This document shows positions 33,884 through 42,702 of a stretch of 64,000 nt of DNA, piece after piece. Within the stretch, counting starts at the first letter, position 1. Each line of letters begins with the position of its first letter. The stretch comes from RGIG1959 sp045637645 (lineage in GTDB: Bacteria > Bacillota > Clostridia > Oscillospirales > Acutalibacteraceae). The position numbers and the translations under genes are program-made. The notes under the pieces were generated by a model. It had not been told where the DNA came from, searched no databases, and worked only from the letters and a program-made list of their open reading frames with translations. Location of the stretch: assembly GCA_045637645.1 (NCBI GenBank), contig JAZTZV010000053.1:49932-113931 (forward strand), in the 5' to 3' direction.

Positions 33884-35245
33884 TCAGCGTTCACTCAAGG
33901 GAGTATACGGTTGATCGGGCATGACCGATTTATAAGCGGGGCGGATGATGCGACGGCAGGTGTACAGCTCTTCCATGCGATGGGCGCACCAACCGGGCAT
34001 ACGCGCAACGGCAAAAATCGGGGTGAAGAGTTCGGGCGGAATGCGCAGTGCGCGATACACAAGGCCCGAATACATATCGACGTTCGCACAAAGCGCTTTA
34101 TCAATGCCGCGCTCTTGTGCGAGGACGTCGGGAGCGAGTTTTTCGATCAATTCCAACAGGCGGAATTCGGGGCCGAAGCCTTGTTTTTCTGCGAGCGGAT
34201 ATGCCGTCTTTTTGAGAAGTACGGCGCGGGGATCGGACATGGTGTAAACCGCGTGACCCATGCCGTAGATCAAGCCGCTGCCGTCACCGGCTTCGCCGCG
34301 TGCGATCTTGCACAGGAAGGCGCGCACTTCGTCTTCGTCTTCCCAGTCTTTGACGTTTTGCTTGACAACGTTTTGCATTTCGGTGACCTTGGCGTTCGCG
34401 CCGCCGTGACGCGGGCCCTTCAAAGAGCCGATCGCCGCACCGATGGCGGAGTAAATGTCGGTACCCGACGAACTGAGCACGCGTGTGGTAAAGGTCGAGT
34501 TGTTACCGCCGCCGTGTTCGGCGTGAAGCATCAAGCACAGGTCGAGGAGTTTCGCCTCTTCTTGGGTGTATTGCGAGTCGTCGCGCAAGCTGTACAAAAT
34601 CGACTCTGAGGTGGACAAACCGTCTTTAAAAGGATGGAACACCATGATGTCGTTGTCATAGTAGCGACGTTTGACTTGATACGCGTAGGTCATGATGGTC
34701 GGCACAGACGCGATGAGCTGAATGGATTGCTGAAGCGTGTTCTCCATCGAAGTGTCATCGGGGTTGTCGTCATAGGAATACAGCGTCATGACCGCACGCG
34801 CCATTTTGTTCATGATGTTGGGCGAGGGGGCCTTGAGGATGGTGTCCTCTGCGAAATATTCCGGCAAATCGCGATAAGACGACAGGAGGTCTTGGAAACC
34901 TTGCAACTGCTCTTTGGTGGGGAGCTTACCGAACATCAAAAGCCACACGGTTTCTTCGAAACCGAAGCGGTTTTCGGCTTGGCAACCTTCCACAAGATCG
35001 TTGATGTCAATGCCGCGGTAAATCAAGCGACCGGGAACAGGGGCTTTTTCGCCTTCGTTCATGACATAGCCGTGCACGTTGCATATTTTGGTCAAACCTG
35101 CCATAACGCCGCTTCCGTCGGCGTTACGCAGTCCGCGTTTGATTTCGGTTTTGTTGCGCGATGCATCGATACTGGTATTTTTTTGAAGCTCGGCGCATAA
35201 ATCTTCTAATGTGGTGCGAGAAAAGTTGCGTTCTGAAGTAACCAA
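33884..35245 (-). CDS. Citrate synthase (citrate/2-methylcitrate synthase family)
   Basis: Condenses acetyl-CoA with oxaloacetate, 453 residues. Active-site His residues are in LHAEHGGGNNSTF and GPRHGGANAKV, and the PGRLIYRGIDINDL segment is typical. The N-terminus is about 40 residues longer than in short bacterial forms. The start is a TTG at 35245 with GGAGG 8 nt upstream and a consensus promoter before it. There are no aconitase or isocitrate dehydrogenase genes beside it, so it may serve glutamate synthesis or a partial TCA cycle. Confidence 0.92.
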   Translation of the reverse strand: MVTSERNFSRTTLEDLCAELQKNTSIDASRNKTEIKRGLRNADGSGVMAGLTKICNVHGYVMNEGEKAPVPGRLIYRGIDINDLVEGCQAENRFGFEETVWLLMFGKLPTKEQLQGFQDLLSSYRDLPEYFAEDTILKAPSPNIMNKMARAVMTLYSYDDNPDDTSMENTLQQSIQLIASVPTIMTYAYQVKRRYYDNDIMVFHPFKDGLSTSESILYSLRDDSQYTQEEAKLLDLCLMLHAEHGGGNNSTFTTRVLSSSGTDIYSAIGAAIGSLKGPRHGGANAKVTEMQNVVKQNVKDWEDEDEVRAFLCKIARGEAGDGSGLIYGMGHAVYTMSDPRAVLLKKTAYPLAEKQGFGPEFRLLELIEKLAPDVLAQERGIDKALCANVDMYSGLVYRALRIPPELFTPIFAVARMPGWCAHRMEELYTCRRIIRPAYKSVMPDQPYTPLSER

Positions 35246-35278
35246 ATTGTCTTCCTCCGTTCAGGGTATATATGTTTT

Positions 35279-35307
35279 ATTATAAAATGATAGGTCGCTC
35301 TTGTCAA
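35279..35307 (-). promoter_or_regulatory. Consensus sigma-A promoter for citrate synthase
   Basis: On the minus strand TTGACA (35302-35307), a 17-bp spacer and TATAAT (35279-35284). This is an exact match to consensus and probably strong. Confidence 0.85.
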
Positions 35308-35335
35308 GTAAAAGCCACGAGAAAGGATGATAAGA

Positions 35336-36265
35336 ATGAAAGGATATGCTGTTTTGGCGGCGCTGACTGCGTGTGTGCATGTACTGATCCCCGTTTTGCT
35401 GTTGGAGCCTGCTTCCGACCGATCTGTCATACAGTCCGAATCTTCGCAAGTTTCGGTGCAACACACGGCATCGACACAAACAAGTCTGTTTGATACATCC
35501 GCGCTGGCGATGTACGAAACAATGGGCATTGTTGCACCCGATGCGCCGCTCGAAGCGGTTAAAGCGGTGTATGTTGCCAATTACACACAATTTCAATATC
35601 AGAAACTCGCCAACAAACAGGAGCAAGCGGATGTCGTCAGTACGACTATGGAGTTTCCGACTTGTTACACCGAAGCATATTGGAAAGAACAATGGGGTGA
35701 GGCGTATGACGAACGGTATGGGCGGTTTCAAGAGGCGATGACAGCCGTTCAAGGACAATGTATCTTGTATGAGGATCAACCGATCATGGCGTTGATTCAT
35801 ACCATGAACACAGGGAATACCGAGGATGCATCGGTGCTGTTTGATATGTCGATTCCGTATTTGAAATCGGTTGCCAGTCCGGCGGATGCTGCTTCCACCG
35901 CGATGATTTCTTCGGTCGCTGTGCCGCTCGAGCAAGCACGCGAAACATTGAAGAAGCTATGCGGCGCGGCGGTTGATGAGAAGGCAGAGACGTGGTTTTC
36001 AGATGTACAAACAACGACTCAAAAGACGGTCAAATCGCTGAAAATCGGTTCTGTTTCGATGTCGGGTGAACAGATTCGTCAAGCATTTTCTTTGCCGTCA
36101 GCGGCATTTGAGGCAGCGGTGCAGGGGGATCAAGCGGTGTTTACGGTTTACGGAAACGGACATTTTGTCGGTTTAAGTGTCACAGGTGCGTGTGCAATGG
36201 CGCAAGACGGTCAAACCTACGAACAAATTTTAAAGCATTATTACCGTGGCGTCACCATACAATGA
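35336..36265 (+). CDS. SpoIID-domain-like protein, probably inactive
   Basis: Extracytoplasmic protein of 309 residues with an N-terminal signal anchor (about residues 5-25). APLEAVKAVYVANYTQF corresponds to the EALKAQAVAARTY region of SpoIID, ALIHTMNTGNTEDA to the TSGGxTE region, and YGNGHFVGLSVTGACAMA plus YEQILKHYYRGVTI to its C-terminal signature. SpoIID is a peptidoglycan lytic transglycosylase needed for engulfment. The acidic catalytic segment and the GWGHGVGMSQ core are degraded, so a binding or structural role is more likely. GAGAAAGG favours ATG 35336 over 35327. Confidence 0.7.
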   Translation: MKGYAVLAALTACVHVLIPVLLLEPASDRSVIQSESSQVSVQHTASTQTSLFDTSALAMYETMGIVAPDAPLEAVKAVYVANYTQFQYQKLANKQEQADVVSTTMEFPTCYTEAYWKEQWGEAYDERYGRFQEAMTAVQGQCILYEDQPIMALIHTMNTGNTEDASVLFDMSIPYLKSVASPADAASTAMISSVAVPLEQARETLKKLCGAAVDEKAETWFSDVQTTTQKTVKSLKIGSVSMSGEQIRQAFSLPSAAFEAAVQGDQAVFTVYGNGHFVGLSVTGACAMAQDGQTYEQILKHYYRGVTIQ

Positions 36266-36298
36266 AAAAGCACAGGCATTTGCCTGTGCTTTTTAGGT
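36265..36298. terminator. Bidirectional terminator after the SpoIID-like gene
   Basis: The AAAAAGCACAGGC stem with its complement ending GCTTTTT (36265-36294) lies between convergent genes. Confidence 0.85.
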
Positions 36299-37312
36299 TT
36301 ATTTTTCCCAGCCTGTGAGACGACTGACTGTGTCGATCAGCACGCCCGCGCAACGGTAATGTGCGCGTTGGTTCGGGTGAGAGCAAGCACCCGTCTCACG
36401 TTCCATTTCATAAACGCTTTGGAACGGCATGTACTCAATTGCGGGATCCTCGAAGGACTCCAATGTTTCGCGAATAGCGTCGTGGAAATCGATCGCCATC
36501 ATGCCGTAGCACCAAATGATTTTGGCGTTCGGGTACACCTCGCGCAACCGTTGAACAAAGGATTTGACACCGTCACGGAATGCTTGCGGATTCACGGGAT
36601 TGTCTTCGCCCGCCGTGTCGTTCGTGCCGGCGTTCACAACCACCACATCGGGTTGATAGGTGCTGTGATCCCAAGCTGTCGGGTTGGAAATCGTGGTGTG
36701 TTCAAAGAAATCGGGGATGCGCTCGGCGGGATAATCGTCGCAATTGCGGATAACGCCGCGTCCCGAGATGCAAACAAAGTGTGCTTGTGCCTCAAAATGA
36801 GCCGCGGTCAAAGCGGCATAAGTTTGAGAACCGTCTTGTTCAACCGTTTTAAAACCGTTGCCTGCGCCGTCGGTCAAAATGCCGAAACCGCAGGTGATTG
36901 AATCACCCAAAAACAACATGCGACGGTCGGGGAGGGCGGGAGCATCCGCAAGTTTCGGCGCTTCGCCGTCGATGACAATACCGGTCATGACAAGCGGTAC
37001 CGCGTCCAAAATCTCATTCACACGCACCAGATAGATGGTGTGCTCAGCGTCGCGATCGGCTGTTACGGTGACGGTCAGCGAATCCGCACACACGCAGTAT
37101 TTGCTGCGGTGATTGTCCAATTTGGTTCGGACATACAATGTTTGATTCAGCGCAGGTGCGTCAAAATGAAACGTTACCTGCTTGCCGTAAAAGCGGAAAA
37201 AGACGCCCGAGTTGGTCCAATCAAACGCCAGCGCATGGCTTCTGATATCGGCACGACCGAGAACAACAATGTTGTCACAGGGGAGAGAAAGATTTAACGA
37301 CACAAATGTCAC
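36299..37312 (-). CDS. SGNH/GDSL esterase, carbohydrate esterase family 2-like
   Basis: Esterase of 337 residues with the CE2 layout: an N-terminal beta-sandwich (about 1-125) and a C-terminal SGNH hydrolase domain. Catalytic Ser lies in FLGDSITCGFG, the Gly/Asn oxyanion residues in SGRGVIRN and NAGTNDT, and the catalytic His in SHPNQRAH. The likely substrates are acetylated plant polysaccharides such as xylan. No signal peptide is seen, so it would act on imported oligosaccharides. The ribosome binding site before ATG 37312 is weak (TAGG), so the start could differ. Confidence 0.82.
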   Translation of the reverse strand: MTFVSLNLSLPCDNIVVLGRADIRSHALAFDWTNSGVFFRFYGKQVTFHFDAPALNQTLYVRTKLDNHRSKYCVCADSLTVTVTADRDAEHTIYLVRVNEILDAVPLVMTGIVIDGEAPKLADAPALPDRRMLFLGDSITCGFGILTDGAGNGFKTVEQDGSQTYAALTAAHFEAQAHFVCISGRGVIRNCDDYPAERIPDFFEHTTISNPTAWDHSTYQPDVVVVNAGTNDTAGEDNPVNPQAFRDGVKSFVQRLREVYPNAKIIWCYGMMAIDFHDAIRETLESFEDPAIEYMPFQSVYEMERETGACSHPNQRAHYRCAGVLIDTVSRLTGWEK

Positions 37313-37327
37313 ATCCTACATTGAGAA

Positions 37328-37612
37328 TTACAGCGAGCGCTCAAGCCACACAGCACCGACGTCCAGCGCCGTGTACAGACCTTGTTTTTCGCTCTTTTTG
37401 AGAATACGATCCTTCATGCGGAGCTCTTCGTCCGTGGAGAGCAATTGGACGGAGATTTTGTCCGCCACTTCTTGTCCGTTGACGGTTTTGGTGGTGAGCA
37501 CTTGCATCATGACGACGCATTTCTCGCTCAAATCACCGTAGTAAATGGTGTTGCCGCAGCGAACCAGCGGTTTGCCTTTATACATAAGGAATTCATCCTT
37601 CTTGGCTGCCAT
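37328..37612 (-). CDS. Conserved small protein of Clostridia, function unknown
   Basis: Protein of 94 residues with no recognised domain. From memory, close relatives (KDEFLMYKGKPLVRCGNTIY...KSEKQGLYTALDVGAVWLER pattern) occur in many Oscillospiraceae genomes, which argues that it is real. It has one Cys pair region (RCGNT, KCVVM) and an amphipathic C-terminus. TAAAGGAGGAACTCGAT is a strong ribosome binding site. It lies between ireB and the CE2-like esterase. I have no basis for assigning a function. Confidence 0.65.
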   Translation of the reverse strand: MAAKKDEFLMYKGKPLVRCGNTIYYGDLSEKCVVMMQVLTTKTVNGQEVADKISVQLLSTDEELRMKDRILKKSEKQGLYTALDVGAVWLERSL

Positions 37613-37639
37613 ATCGAGTTCCTCCTTTAAAATGCAGAT

Positions 37640-37676
37640 AAAACGAAGCGGCAGTTTTGAATTGCCGCTTCGTTTT
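37640..37676 (-). terminator. Terminator after ireB
   Basis: A 14-bp stem (37640-37653 with 37663-37676) followed on the minus strand by TTTTATCTGCATTTT. Confidence 0.7.
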
Positions 37677-37693
37677 GAAATCCAAGCTGTAGC

Positions 37694-37936
37694 TTAGCTG
37701 TTCAGGTACGAACGCACCATCGAGCGAAGCAGTTCATCACGATCCACTTTGCGAATGAGCGAACGAGCGTTACGATGCGTGGTGATATAGGTCGGATCTT
37801 CGGACAGAATGTATCCGACAAGCTGATTGATGGGGTTGTAGCCCTTTTCCTGCAAAGCATCGTACACTTCCGTCAGGACCGCTTTCATCTGCAGCTCTTT
37901 ATCGTCTCCGATCGAAAAAGTCATGGTATTTCCGCT
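37694..37936 (-). CDS. IreB family regulatory phosphoprotein
   Basis: Protein of 80 residues of the UPF0297/IreB family. In Enterococcus IreB is a substrate of the Ser/Thr kinase IreK and tunes cephalosporin resistance. The core YDALQEKGYNPINQLVGYILSEDP and THRNARSLIRKVDRDELL is strongly conserved. I choose ATG 37936, 9 nt after GGAGG, over ATG 37948, which abuts that site. The ruvX and DUF1292 genes that often follow in Bacillota are not present here. Confidence 0.9.
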   Translation of the reverse strand, partial: SGNTMTFSIGDDKELQMKAVLTEVYDALQEKGYNPINQLVGYILSEDPTYITTHRNARSLIRKVDRDELLRSMVRSYLNS

Positions 37937-38002
37937 CATAGTTCTCATCCTCCGTTCTGCGAAATGCGTGAAACAAGCGGTGCAAACTGCACCTTATTAA
38001 TC

Positions 38003-38031
38003 AGTATACAGCATTCTTTCGAATTTTGCAA
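38003..38031 (-). promoter_or_regulatory. Promoter for ireB
   Basis: On the minus strand TTGCAA (38026-38031), a 17-bp spacer and TATACT (38003-38008). The leader then contains a small GGTGCA/TGCACC hairpin (37979-37993). Confidence 0.7.
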
Positions 38032-38035
38032 CCCC

Positions 38036-40426
38036 TTATGCGCGAAGCGCACAGCCTTTTTCTTCGAGTTTCTTGAAGATTTTACGAAGAGCAGGCTCAA
38101 TGTCGGCATCCGACAGCGTGCCTTCGGCACTGCGGAACCACAAGCTGTACGCCACGCTCTTCTTTCCGGCTTCGATTTGCGCGCCTTGATACACGTCAAA
38201 CAGCTTGACATCTTCAAGCAGCTTGCCGCCGCCCGCGCGAATCGCGGTTTCGATCTCGGCAGCGGGGAGTTCGGCGTCGCAAAGCAGAGCCAAATCGCGT
38301 TCCACCGCCGGGAAGCGGGGGAGCGGTTTGTAAAGCACCAACGCCGACTCATGCTCAAACAATGCCGTCAATTCGACTTGCGCGACATAGGCTTTCGTGC
38401 CGATGCCGATCACTTCGGCGGTGTCGGGATGCAGCTCGCCGAATACCGCGATCTCGCTGTCGCCGTACATCACCTTAGCTTGACGACCGGGATGCAGATA
38501 CGGCTCAGCCGAGCGGGTGTAGCTCACTTGCAGGTCGAATGCCGCAAACAATTGCTCAAGCAAGCCTTTGAGTGTGAAGAAGGTTTCGCCTTCGCCGTAC
38601 AAACCGATCGACAAAGCGGGTTTCTCGAGCGGTTGTTCGGTCAGCGGCAGACTCTTCGGAACGAACAATTTGCTCACTTCGAACAAGCGAACCGCCGATG
38701 CTTTGCGGTTGTAGTTGGTTGCCATGACGTTGAGCATCGAGGTGACGAGCTGTGTACGCATGGTGGAATATTCGTCGCCGAGCGGGTTTTTGATAACGAC
38801 CGCTTGACGGCGCGCGTCGTCCTCGGGCAAACCGAGAAGGTCGATCGCTTTGGAAGCAATGAACGAATAGGTGGTGATCTCTTGTGCACCGTTTGCGCAA
38901 AGCAGTGCCTTGATTTTATCGGCCTTCACGCGCTCGGGCAATTTCTTGCCGCGGGTAATGGCGCCGCGCATCGGCGTGCCGACGATGTGATCATAGCCGT
39001 AAATACGCATGACTTCTTCGGCGAGATCGGCGCGACCTTCGACGTCGTCACGGAACGACGGCACTTTGCAAGTCAGCATGCCGTCCTCGAGGGTGGTTTC
39101 GATGCACAAACGGTTCAGAATTTGCACCATCGTGTCGTGCGGTACGTCAACACCGAGCAAAGCGGTGATGCTGTCGGCTTTGACTTTCAGCACACGCGGT
39201 TCGGGAAGATTGTCGTAGCAATCGATCGCGCCTTCGATGATATCGCCCGCGTTCAGCTCGTCAATGAGTTGCAACGCGCGATTCATAGCATATTCCACCG
39301 TGTGGATATCGACGCCTTTTTCGAAACGAGCCGACGATTCGGTGCGCATGCCGAGGGTACGCGCGGTGCGGCGCACACTGTCGCGGCGGAATTTGGCGCA
39401 CTCGAGGAACAAGTCGGTGGTGTCGTCTTTGATTTCGCTGTCAAGACCGCCCATGATGCCGGCAAGGCATGAGGGGTTCTCGGCATCGGCAATGACCAAC
39501 ATATCCGAAGTCAAGGTGTGTTCTTTGCCGTCGAGCGTGGTCATCGGCTCGCCGTCGGTTGCGCGGCGAACAATGATTTTCGCGCCTTTGATATCGCGCA
39601 GGTCAAACGCATGCATCGGTTGACCGGTTTCGAGCATAACAAAGTTGGTGATGTCGACGATGTTGTTGATCGGACGCATACCCGCCGCTTTGAGGCAATC
39701 TTTCATCCAATCGGGAGATTGACCGATGCGCAGGTTTTTGACCACGCGACCGAGGTAACGCGGGCAAAGGTCGTAGTCGGTGACGGCAATGTCGATATGC
39801 TCGTGAATGTCGCCGCCTTTGACGGTGTAGGTCGTGTCGGGTTGATGGAACGTTTTGTTGAGAGCGACGGCGATTTCACGCGCCACACCGAGAACGCTGT
39901 TGCAATCGGGGCGATTGGCGGTGATCTTAAAGTCGATCACGATATCGTTGAGACGCAGAACATCGCGCATATCCGTACCGGGGGCAATGTCGTCTTTCAA
40001 AATCAAAATGCCGTACACTTCGGCACCGGGATAATCCGTTTCTTTGAGGCAAAGTTCCTCACCCGAGCAAAGCATGCCGTCGGACGGCACGCCGCGGAGC
40101 TTACCCTTTTTGATGTGCATGCCGTTGGGGAGATCGGAATCGTGAAGCGCCGCGGGAACAATGGCACCTTCAAACACGTTGTTTGCACCCGTCACGATTT
40201 GCACGGGTGCATCGGCACCGATGTCCATCGAACAAATTTGGAGCTTGTCGGCATCGGGGTGTTTTTCGAGCTTCAAGATGCGCGCCGCCACGACGTTGCG
40301 CATGGTTTGACTGAGGTCTTCGATGCTTTCCACTTCAAAGCCGCTCATCACCATTTTGTCGCAAAGTTCCTCGACGGGAACGTCAATGTCTACATAGCGT
40401 TTGAGCCAGTTTAACGAAATATTCAT
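38036..40426 (-). CDS. pheT: Phenylalanyl-tRNA synthetase beta subunit
   Basis: Beta chain of 796 residues of the alpha2-beta2 PheRS, with the expected domains in order: N-terminal B1, an EMAP/OB-type tRNA-binding domain (about 40-150, IVTGANNV), B3/B4 editing (about 210-390), B5 and the catalytic-like core, and the C-terminal ferredoxin-fold anticodon-binding domain (PLPRFPAVERDLALL). The B3/B4 region would hydrolyse mischarged Tyr-tRNA-Phe. It lies 15 nt after pheS in the T-box-controlled operon. Confidence 0.96.
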   Translation of the reverse strand: MNISLNWLKRYVDIDVPVEELCDKMVMSGFEVESIEDLSQTMRNVVAARILKLEKHPDADKLQICSMDIGADAPVQIVTGANNVFEGAIVPAALHDSDLPNGMHIKKGKLRGVPSDGMLCSGEELCLKETDYPGAEVYGILILKDDIAPGTDMRDVLRLNDIVIDFKITANRPDCNSVLGVAREIAVALNKTFHQPDTTYTVKGGDIHEHIDIAVTDYDLCPRYLGRVVKNLRIGQSPDWMKDCLKAAGMRPINNIVDITNFVMLETGQPMHAFDLRDIKGAKIIVRRATDGEPMTTLDGKEHTLTSDMLVIADAENPSCLAGIMGGLDSEIKDDTTDLFLECAKFRRDSVRRTARTLGMRTESSARFEKGVDIHTVEYAMNRALQLIDELNAGDIIEGAIDCYDNLPEPRVLKVKADSITALLGVDVPHDTMVQILNRLCIETTLEDGMLTCKVPSFRDDVEGRADLAEEVMRIYGYDHIVGTPMRGAITRGKKLPERVKADKIKALLCANGAQEITTYSFIASKAIDLLGLPEDDARRQAVVIKNPLGDEYSTMRTQLVTSMLNVMATNYNRKASAVRLFEVSKLFVPKSLPLTEQPLEKPALSIGLYGEGETFFTLKGLLEQLFAAFDLQVSYTRSAEPYLHPGRQAKVMYGDSEIAVFGELHPDTAEVIGIGTKAYVAQVELTALFEHESALVLYKPLPRFPAVERDLALLCDAELPAAEIETAIRAGGGKLLEDVKLFDVYQGAQIEAGKKSVAYSLWFRSAEGTLSDADIEPALRKIFKKLEEKGCALRA

Positions 40427-40441
40427 AAGTCGCGCACCTCC

Positions 40442-41461
40442 TTAAAATTGGTCAAGAAACCGCACGTCGTTTTCAAACAACAAGCGGATATCGCTGATTT
40501 TGTGGCGAGTGGTGGTCAAGCGGTCAAGACCGATACCGAACGCAAAGCCACTGTATTCCTCGGGATCGATGCCGCAGCTGCTGAGCACGCGCGGATGCAC
40601 CATGCCGGCACCGAGGATCTCGATCCAGCCGGTGCCTTTGCACACACGGCAACCTTTGCCGCCGCACTCCGAACAGCTGACGTCGACTTCGACACTCGGC
40701 CCGGTGAACGGGAAGAAGGAGGGACGGAATTTGACCTTGGTTTCGGGACCGTAGATCTCGCGTGCAAATTGCTCAAGGCAACCTTTCAAATCGCACATCG
40801 TGATACCCTTGTCGACAACGAGACCTTCCACTTGGTGGAAAACGGGGGAGTGAGTCGCGTCCACTTCATCGGCGCGGAACACGCGACCGGGGCAGATGAT
40901 GCGGATGGGGGGCTTGCGGTTTTCCATCGTGCGGATTTGTGCCGCCGAGGTTTGGGTGCGAAGAAGCAGGTTGTCCGCCAAATAGAACGTATCCTGCATA
41001 TCGCGTGCAGGGTGATCGGCGGGAACGTTGAGTGCTTCGAAGTTGTAATAATCGGTTTCGACTTCGGGGCCGTCCACGACATCAAAGCCCATCGAACGGA
41101 AAATGTCGATCAAGTCTTCAAGCACCGCGTTGAGGGGATGCAGACTGCCGACCGTGCGTTGCTCACCGGGCAAAGTAACGTCGATGGTTTCTTCGGCGAG
41201 ACGAGCGTTTTTCGCCGCGTCGGCAAGAGCGGTTTCTTTAGCACCGAGTTTTTCTTCGAGCATGGCGCGAAGTTCGTTGACCATTTGACCGACGACGGGA
41301 CGCTCTTCGGCGGGCACAGCGCCCATGCCGCGCAAAAGACCCGTCAAGGCGCCTTTTTTACCAAGCATACGAATGCGGAAATCCTCGACTTCTTTAGCGG
41401 AGGAGAGGGTGTCAAGCTCTGCAAGAGCCTGTTGCCGTAAGGCTTCAAGTTGTTCTTTCAT
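40442..41461 (-). CDS. pheS: Phenylalanyl-tRNA synthetase alpha subunit
   Basis: Catalytic class II subunit of 339 residues. An N-terminal coiled coil leads into the core with motif 2 (GRVFRADEVDATHSPVFHQVEGLVVD) and motif 3 (AFGIGLDRL), and FTGPSVEVDVSC binds Phe. The internal CSECGGKGCRVCKGTGWIE stretch has four cysteines that could form a zinc site, as in several bacterial PheS proteins. The frame extends to 41719 through the T-box; the true ATG at 41461 follows GGAAAGG. It is first in pheST. Confidence 0.96.
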   Translation of the reverse strand: MKEQLEALRQQALAELDTLSSAKEVEDFRIRMLGKKGALTGLLRGMGAVPAEERPVVGQMVNELRAMLEEKLGAKETALADAAKNARLAEETIDVTLPGEQRTVGSLHPLNAVLEDLIDIFRSMGFDVVDGPEVETDYYNFEALNVPADHPARDMQDTFYLADNLLLRTQTSAAQIRTMENRKPPIRIICPGRVFRADEVDATHSPVFHQVEGLVVDKGITMCDLKGCLEQFAREIYGPETKVKFRPSFFPFTGPSVEVDVSCSECGGKGCRVCKGTGWIEILGAGMVHPRVLSSCGIDPEEYSGFAFGIGLDRLTTTRHKISDIRLLFENDVRFLDQF

Positions 41462-41511
41462 ATTCACAAACCTTTCCTGATTAAAATTAACGAGCACGGT
41501 GTATCGGGAAA

Positions 41512-41776
41512 TAAAAAAAGCCTTCATCCCCGAAAAAGGGACGAAGACATGATGCTCCGCGGTACCACCCTGATTTTTGCTTTTTTTATACCAAGCAAAC
41601 ACTTTCGCGACCGATAACGGGGTCATGCCGTCAGTGCCTACTGAAAACGGTTTCAGCACTGCCGCTCGGAAGGGAATTTCGGCGATATCGTGACCTTCGA
41701 ATGCTTTCAGCCGCGGCACTCGTCTCTGTGAAGGTGTGGGGGATACGCTTACTGAACTTCGTCAACGCGTTAATTG
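41512..41776 (-). promoter_or_regulatory. T-box riboswitch with Phe (UUC) specifier, upstream of pheST
   Basis: The minus strand has the T-box core AGGGTGGTACCGCG (41558-41571) and an intrinsic terminator (41522-41530 with 41538-41546, then seven or more T). In stem I the AGTA and GAA S-turn elements flank a UUC triplet (plus-strand GAA at 41674-41676), the Phe codon; AGAGA and GGCTG distal elements are also seen. The variable base of the T-box is U, matching discriminator A of tRNA-Phe. Uncharged tRNA-Phe should therefore switch pheST on. Confidence 0.93.
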
Positions 41777-41782
41777 TAGAAC

Positions 41783-41811
41783 ATTTTACCATGCAAAAGA
41801 AGGAAAGTCAA
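41783..41811 (-). promoter_or_regulatory. Promoter for the pheST T-box leader
   Basis: On the minus strand TTGACT (41806-41811), a 17-bp spacer and TAAAAT (41783-41788) preceded by TGG. Confidence 0.8.
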
Positions 41812-41869
41812 GTAAATCTTCATATATTAAATTACACGATTTTCTCACGAAAAATTTACAAGGAATACC

Positions 41870-41898
41870 TTTACAGATTTTGAATTTTATAGTAGAAT
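41870..41898 (+). promoter_or_regulatory. Promoter for pyrH and downstream genes
   Basis: TTTACA (41870-41875), a 17-bp spacer and TAGAAT (41893-41898), about 50 bp before pyrH. Confidence 0.7.
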
Positions 41899-41949
41899 GA
41901 GAGAAACGTATGAGCACCACCATTTTTAAAGAAACGGATGTGAAGGATC

Positions 41950-42657
41950 ATGCAACAACCGAAGTATAAACGTATTCTTTTGAAACTCAGCGGTGAAGCC
42001 ATGGCGGGCGCCGCCAAGACCGGTCTTGATTTCGACACGGTATTGAAATTTGCCGAAGCGGTGAAGAATTGCGCCGAAATGGGAACCGAAATCGCCATTG
42101 TCGTCGGCGGCGGCAATTTCTGGCGCGGCCGCACCAGCGGTAAAATGGATCGCACCCGTGCGGATCACATGGGCATGCTTGCAACGACGATCAACGCTCT
42201 CGGTTTGGCGGATGCACTCGAGCAACTTGGTTGCGAGGTGCGCGTGCAAACCGGTATCGCCATGAATCAAATCGCCGAACCCTATATTCGCAATCGCGCG
42301 GTGCGCCATCTTGAAAAAGGTCGCGTCGTGATCTTCGGTTGCGGAACGGGTAACCCCTTCTTCTCGACCGATACGGCGGCGGCTCTTCGCGCGGCGGAGA
42401 TCGAAGCCGACATCATCTTCAAGGCCAGCATGGTCGACGGTATTTACGACAGCGACCCGAAGAAGAATCCCGATGCGGTGAAATTCGACACCTTGACCTA
42501 CCTCGATGTTCTCAACAAAGATTTGAAGGTCATGGACTCCACTGCCGCGACTCTTTGCATGGACAACAACATTCCGATTTTGGTCTTCAACCTCGAAGAT
42601 CCCCATAACATTGTCCGCGCCGTAAGCGGCGAGGCGATCGGCACTATTGTGAAATAA
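41950..42657 (+). CDS. pyrH: Uridylate kinase
   Basis: Bacterial UMP kinase of 235 residues, amino-acid-kinase fold, which makes UDP from UMP and ATP. KRILLKLSGEAMAG, VVGGGNFWRGR, the DHMGMLATTINALGLADALE region and CGTGNPFFSTDTAAALRAAE are family hallmarks. It links to the salvage genes upp and pdp. GTGAAGGATC precedes the ATG. It heads the conserved pyrH-frr-uppS-cdsA-dxr-rseP-ispG-polC order of Firmicutes (rpsB-tsf, which often precede it, are absent). Confidence 0.97.
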   Translation: MQQPKYKRILLKLSGEAMAGAAKTGLDFDTVLKFAEAVKNCAEMGTEIAIVVGGGNFWRGRTSGKMDRTRADHMGMLATTINALGLADALEQLGCEVRVQTGIAMNQIAEPYIRNRAVRHLEKGRVVIFGCGTGNPFFSTDTAAALRAAEIEADIIFKASMVDGIYDSDPKKNPDAVKFDTLTYLDVLNKDLKVMDSTAATLCMDNNIPILVFNLEDPHNIVRAVSGEAIGTIVK

Positions 42658-42702
42658 TATTTGCGACCTCTGTCGCATACATACAGAAAGGAAACAATCG
42701 AT

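Noticed and set aside
41462..41719. N-terminal extension of PheS
   Set aside because: The open frame upstream of 41461 is the translated T-box leader, which is a structured RNA.
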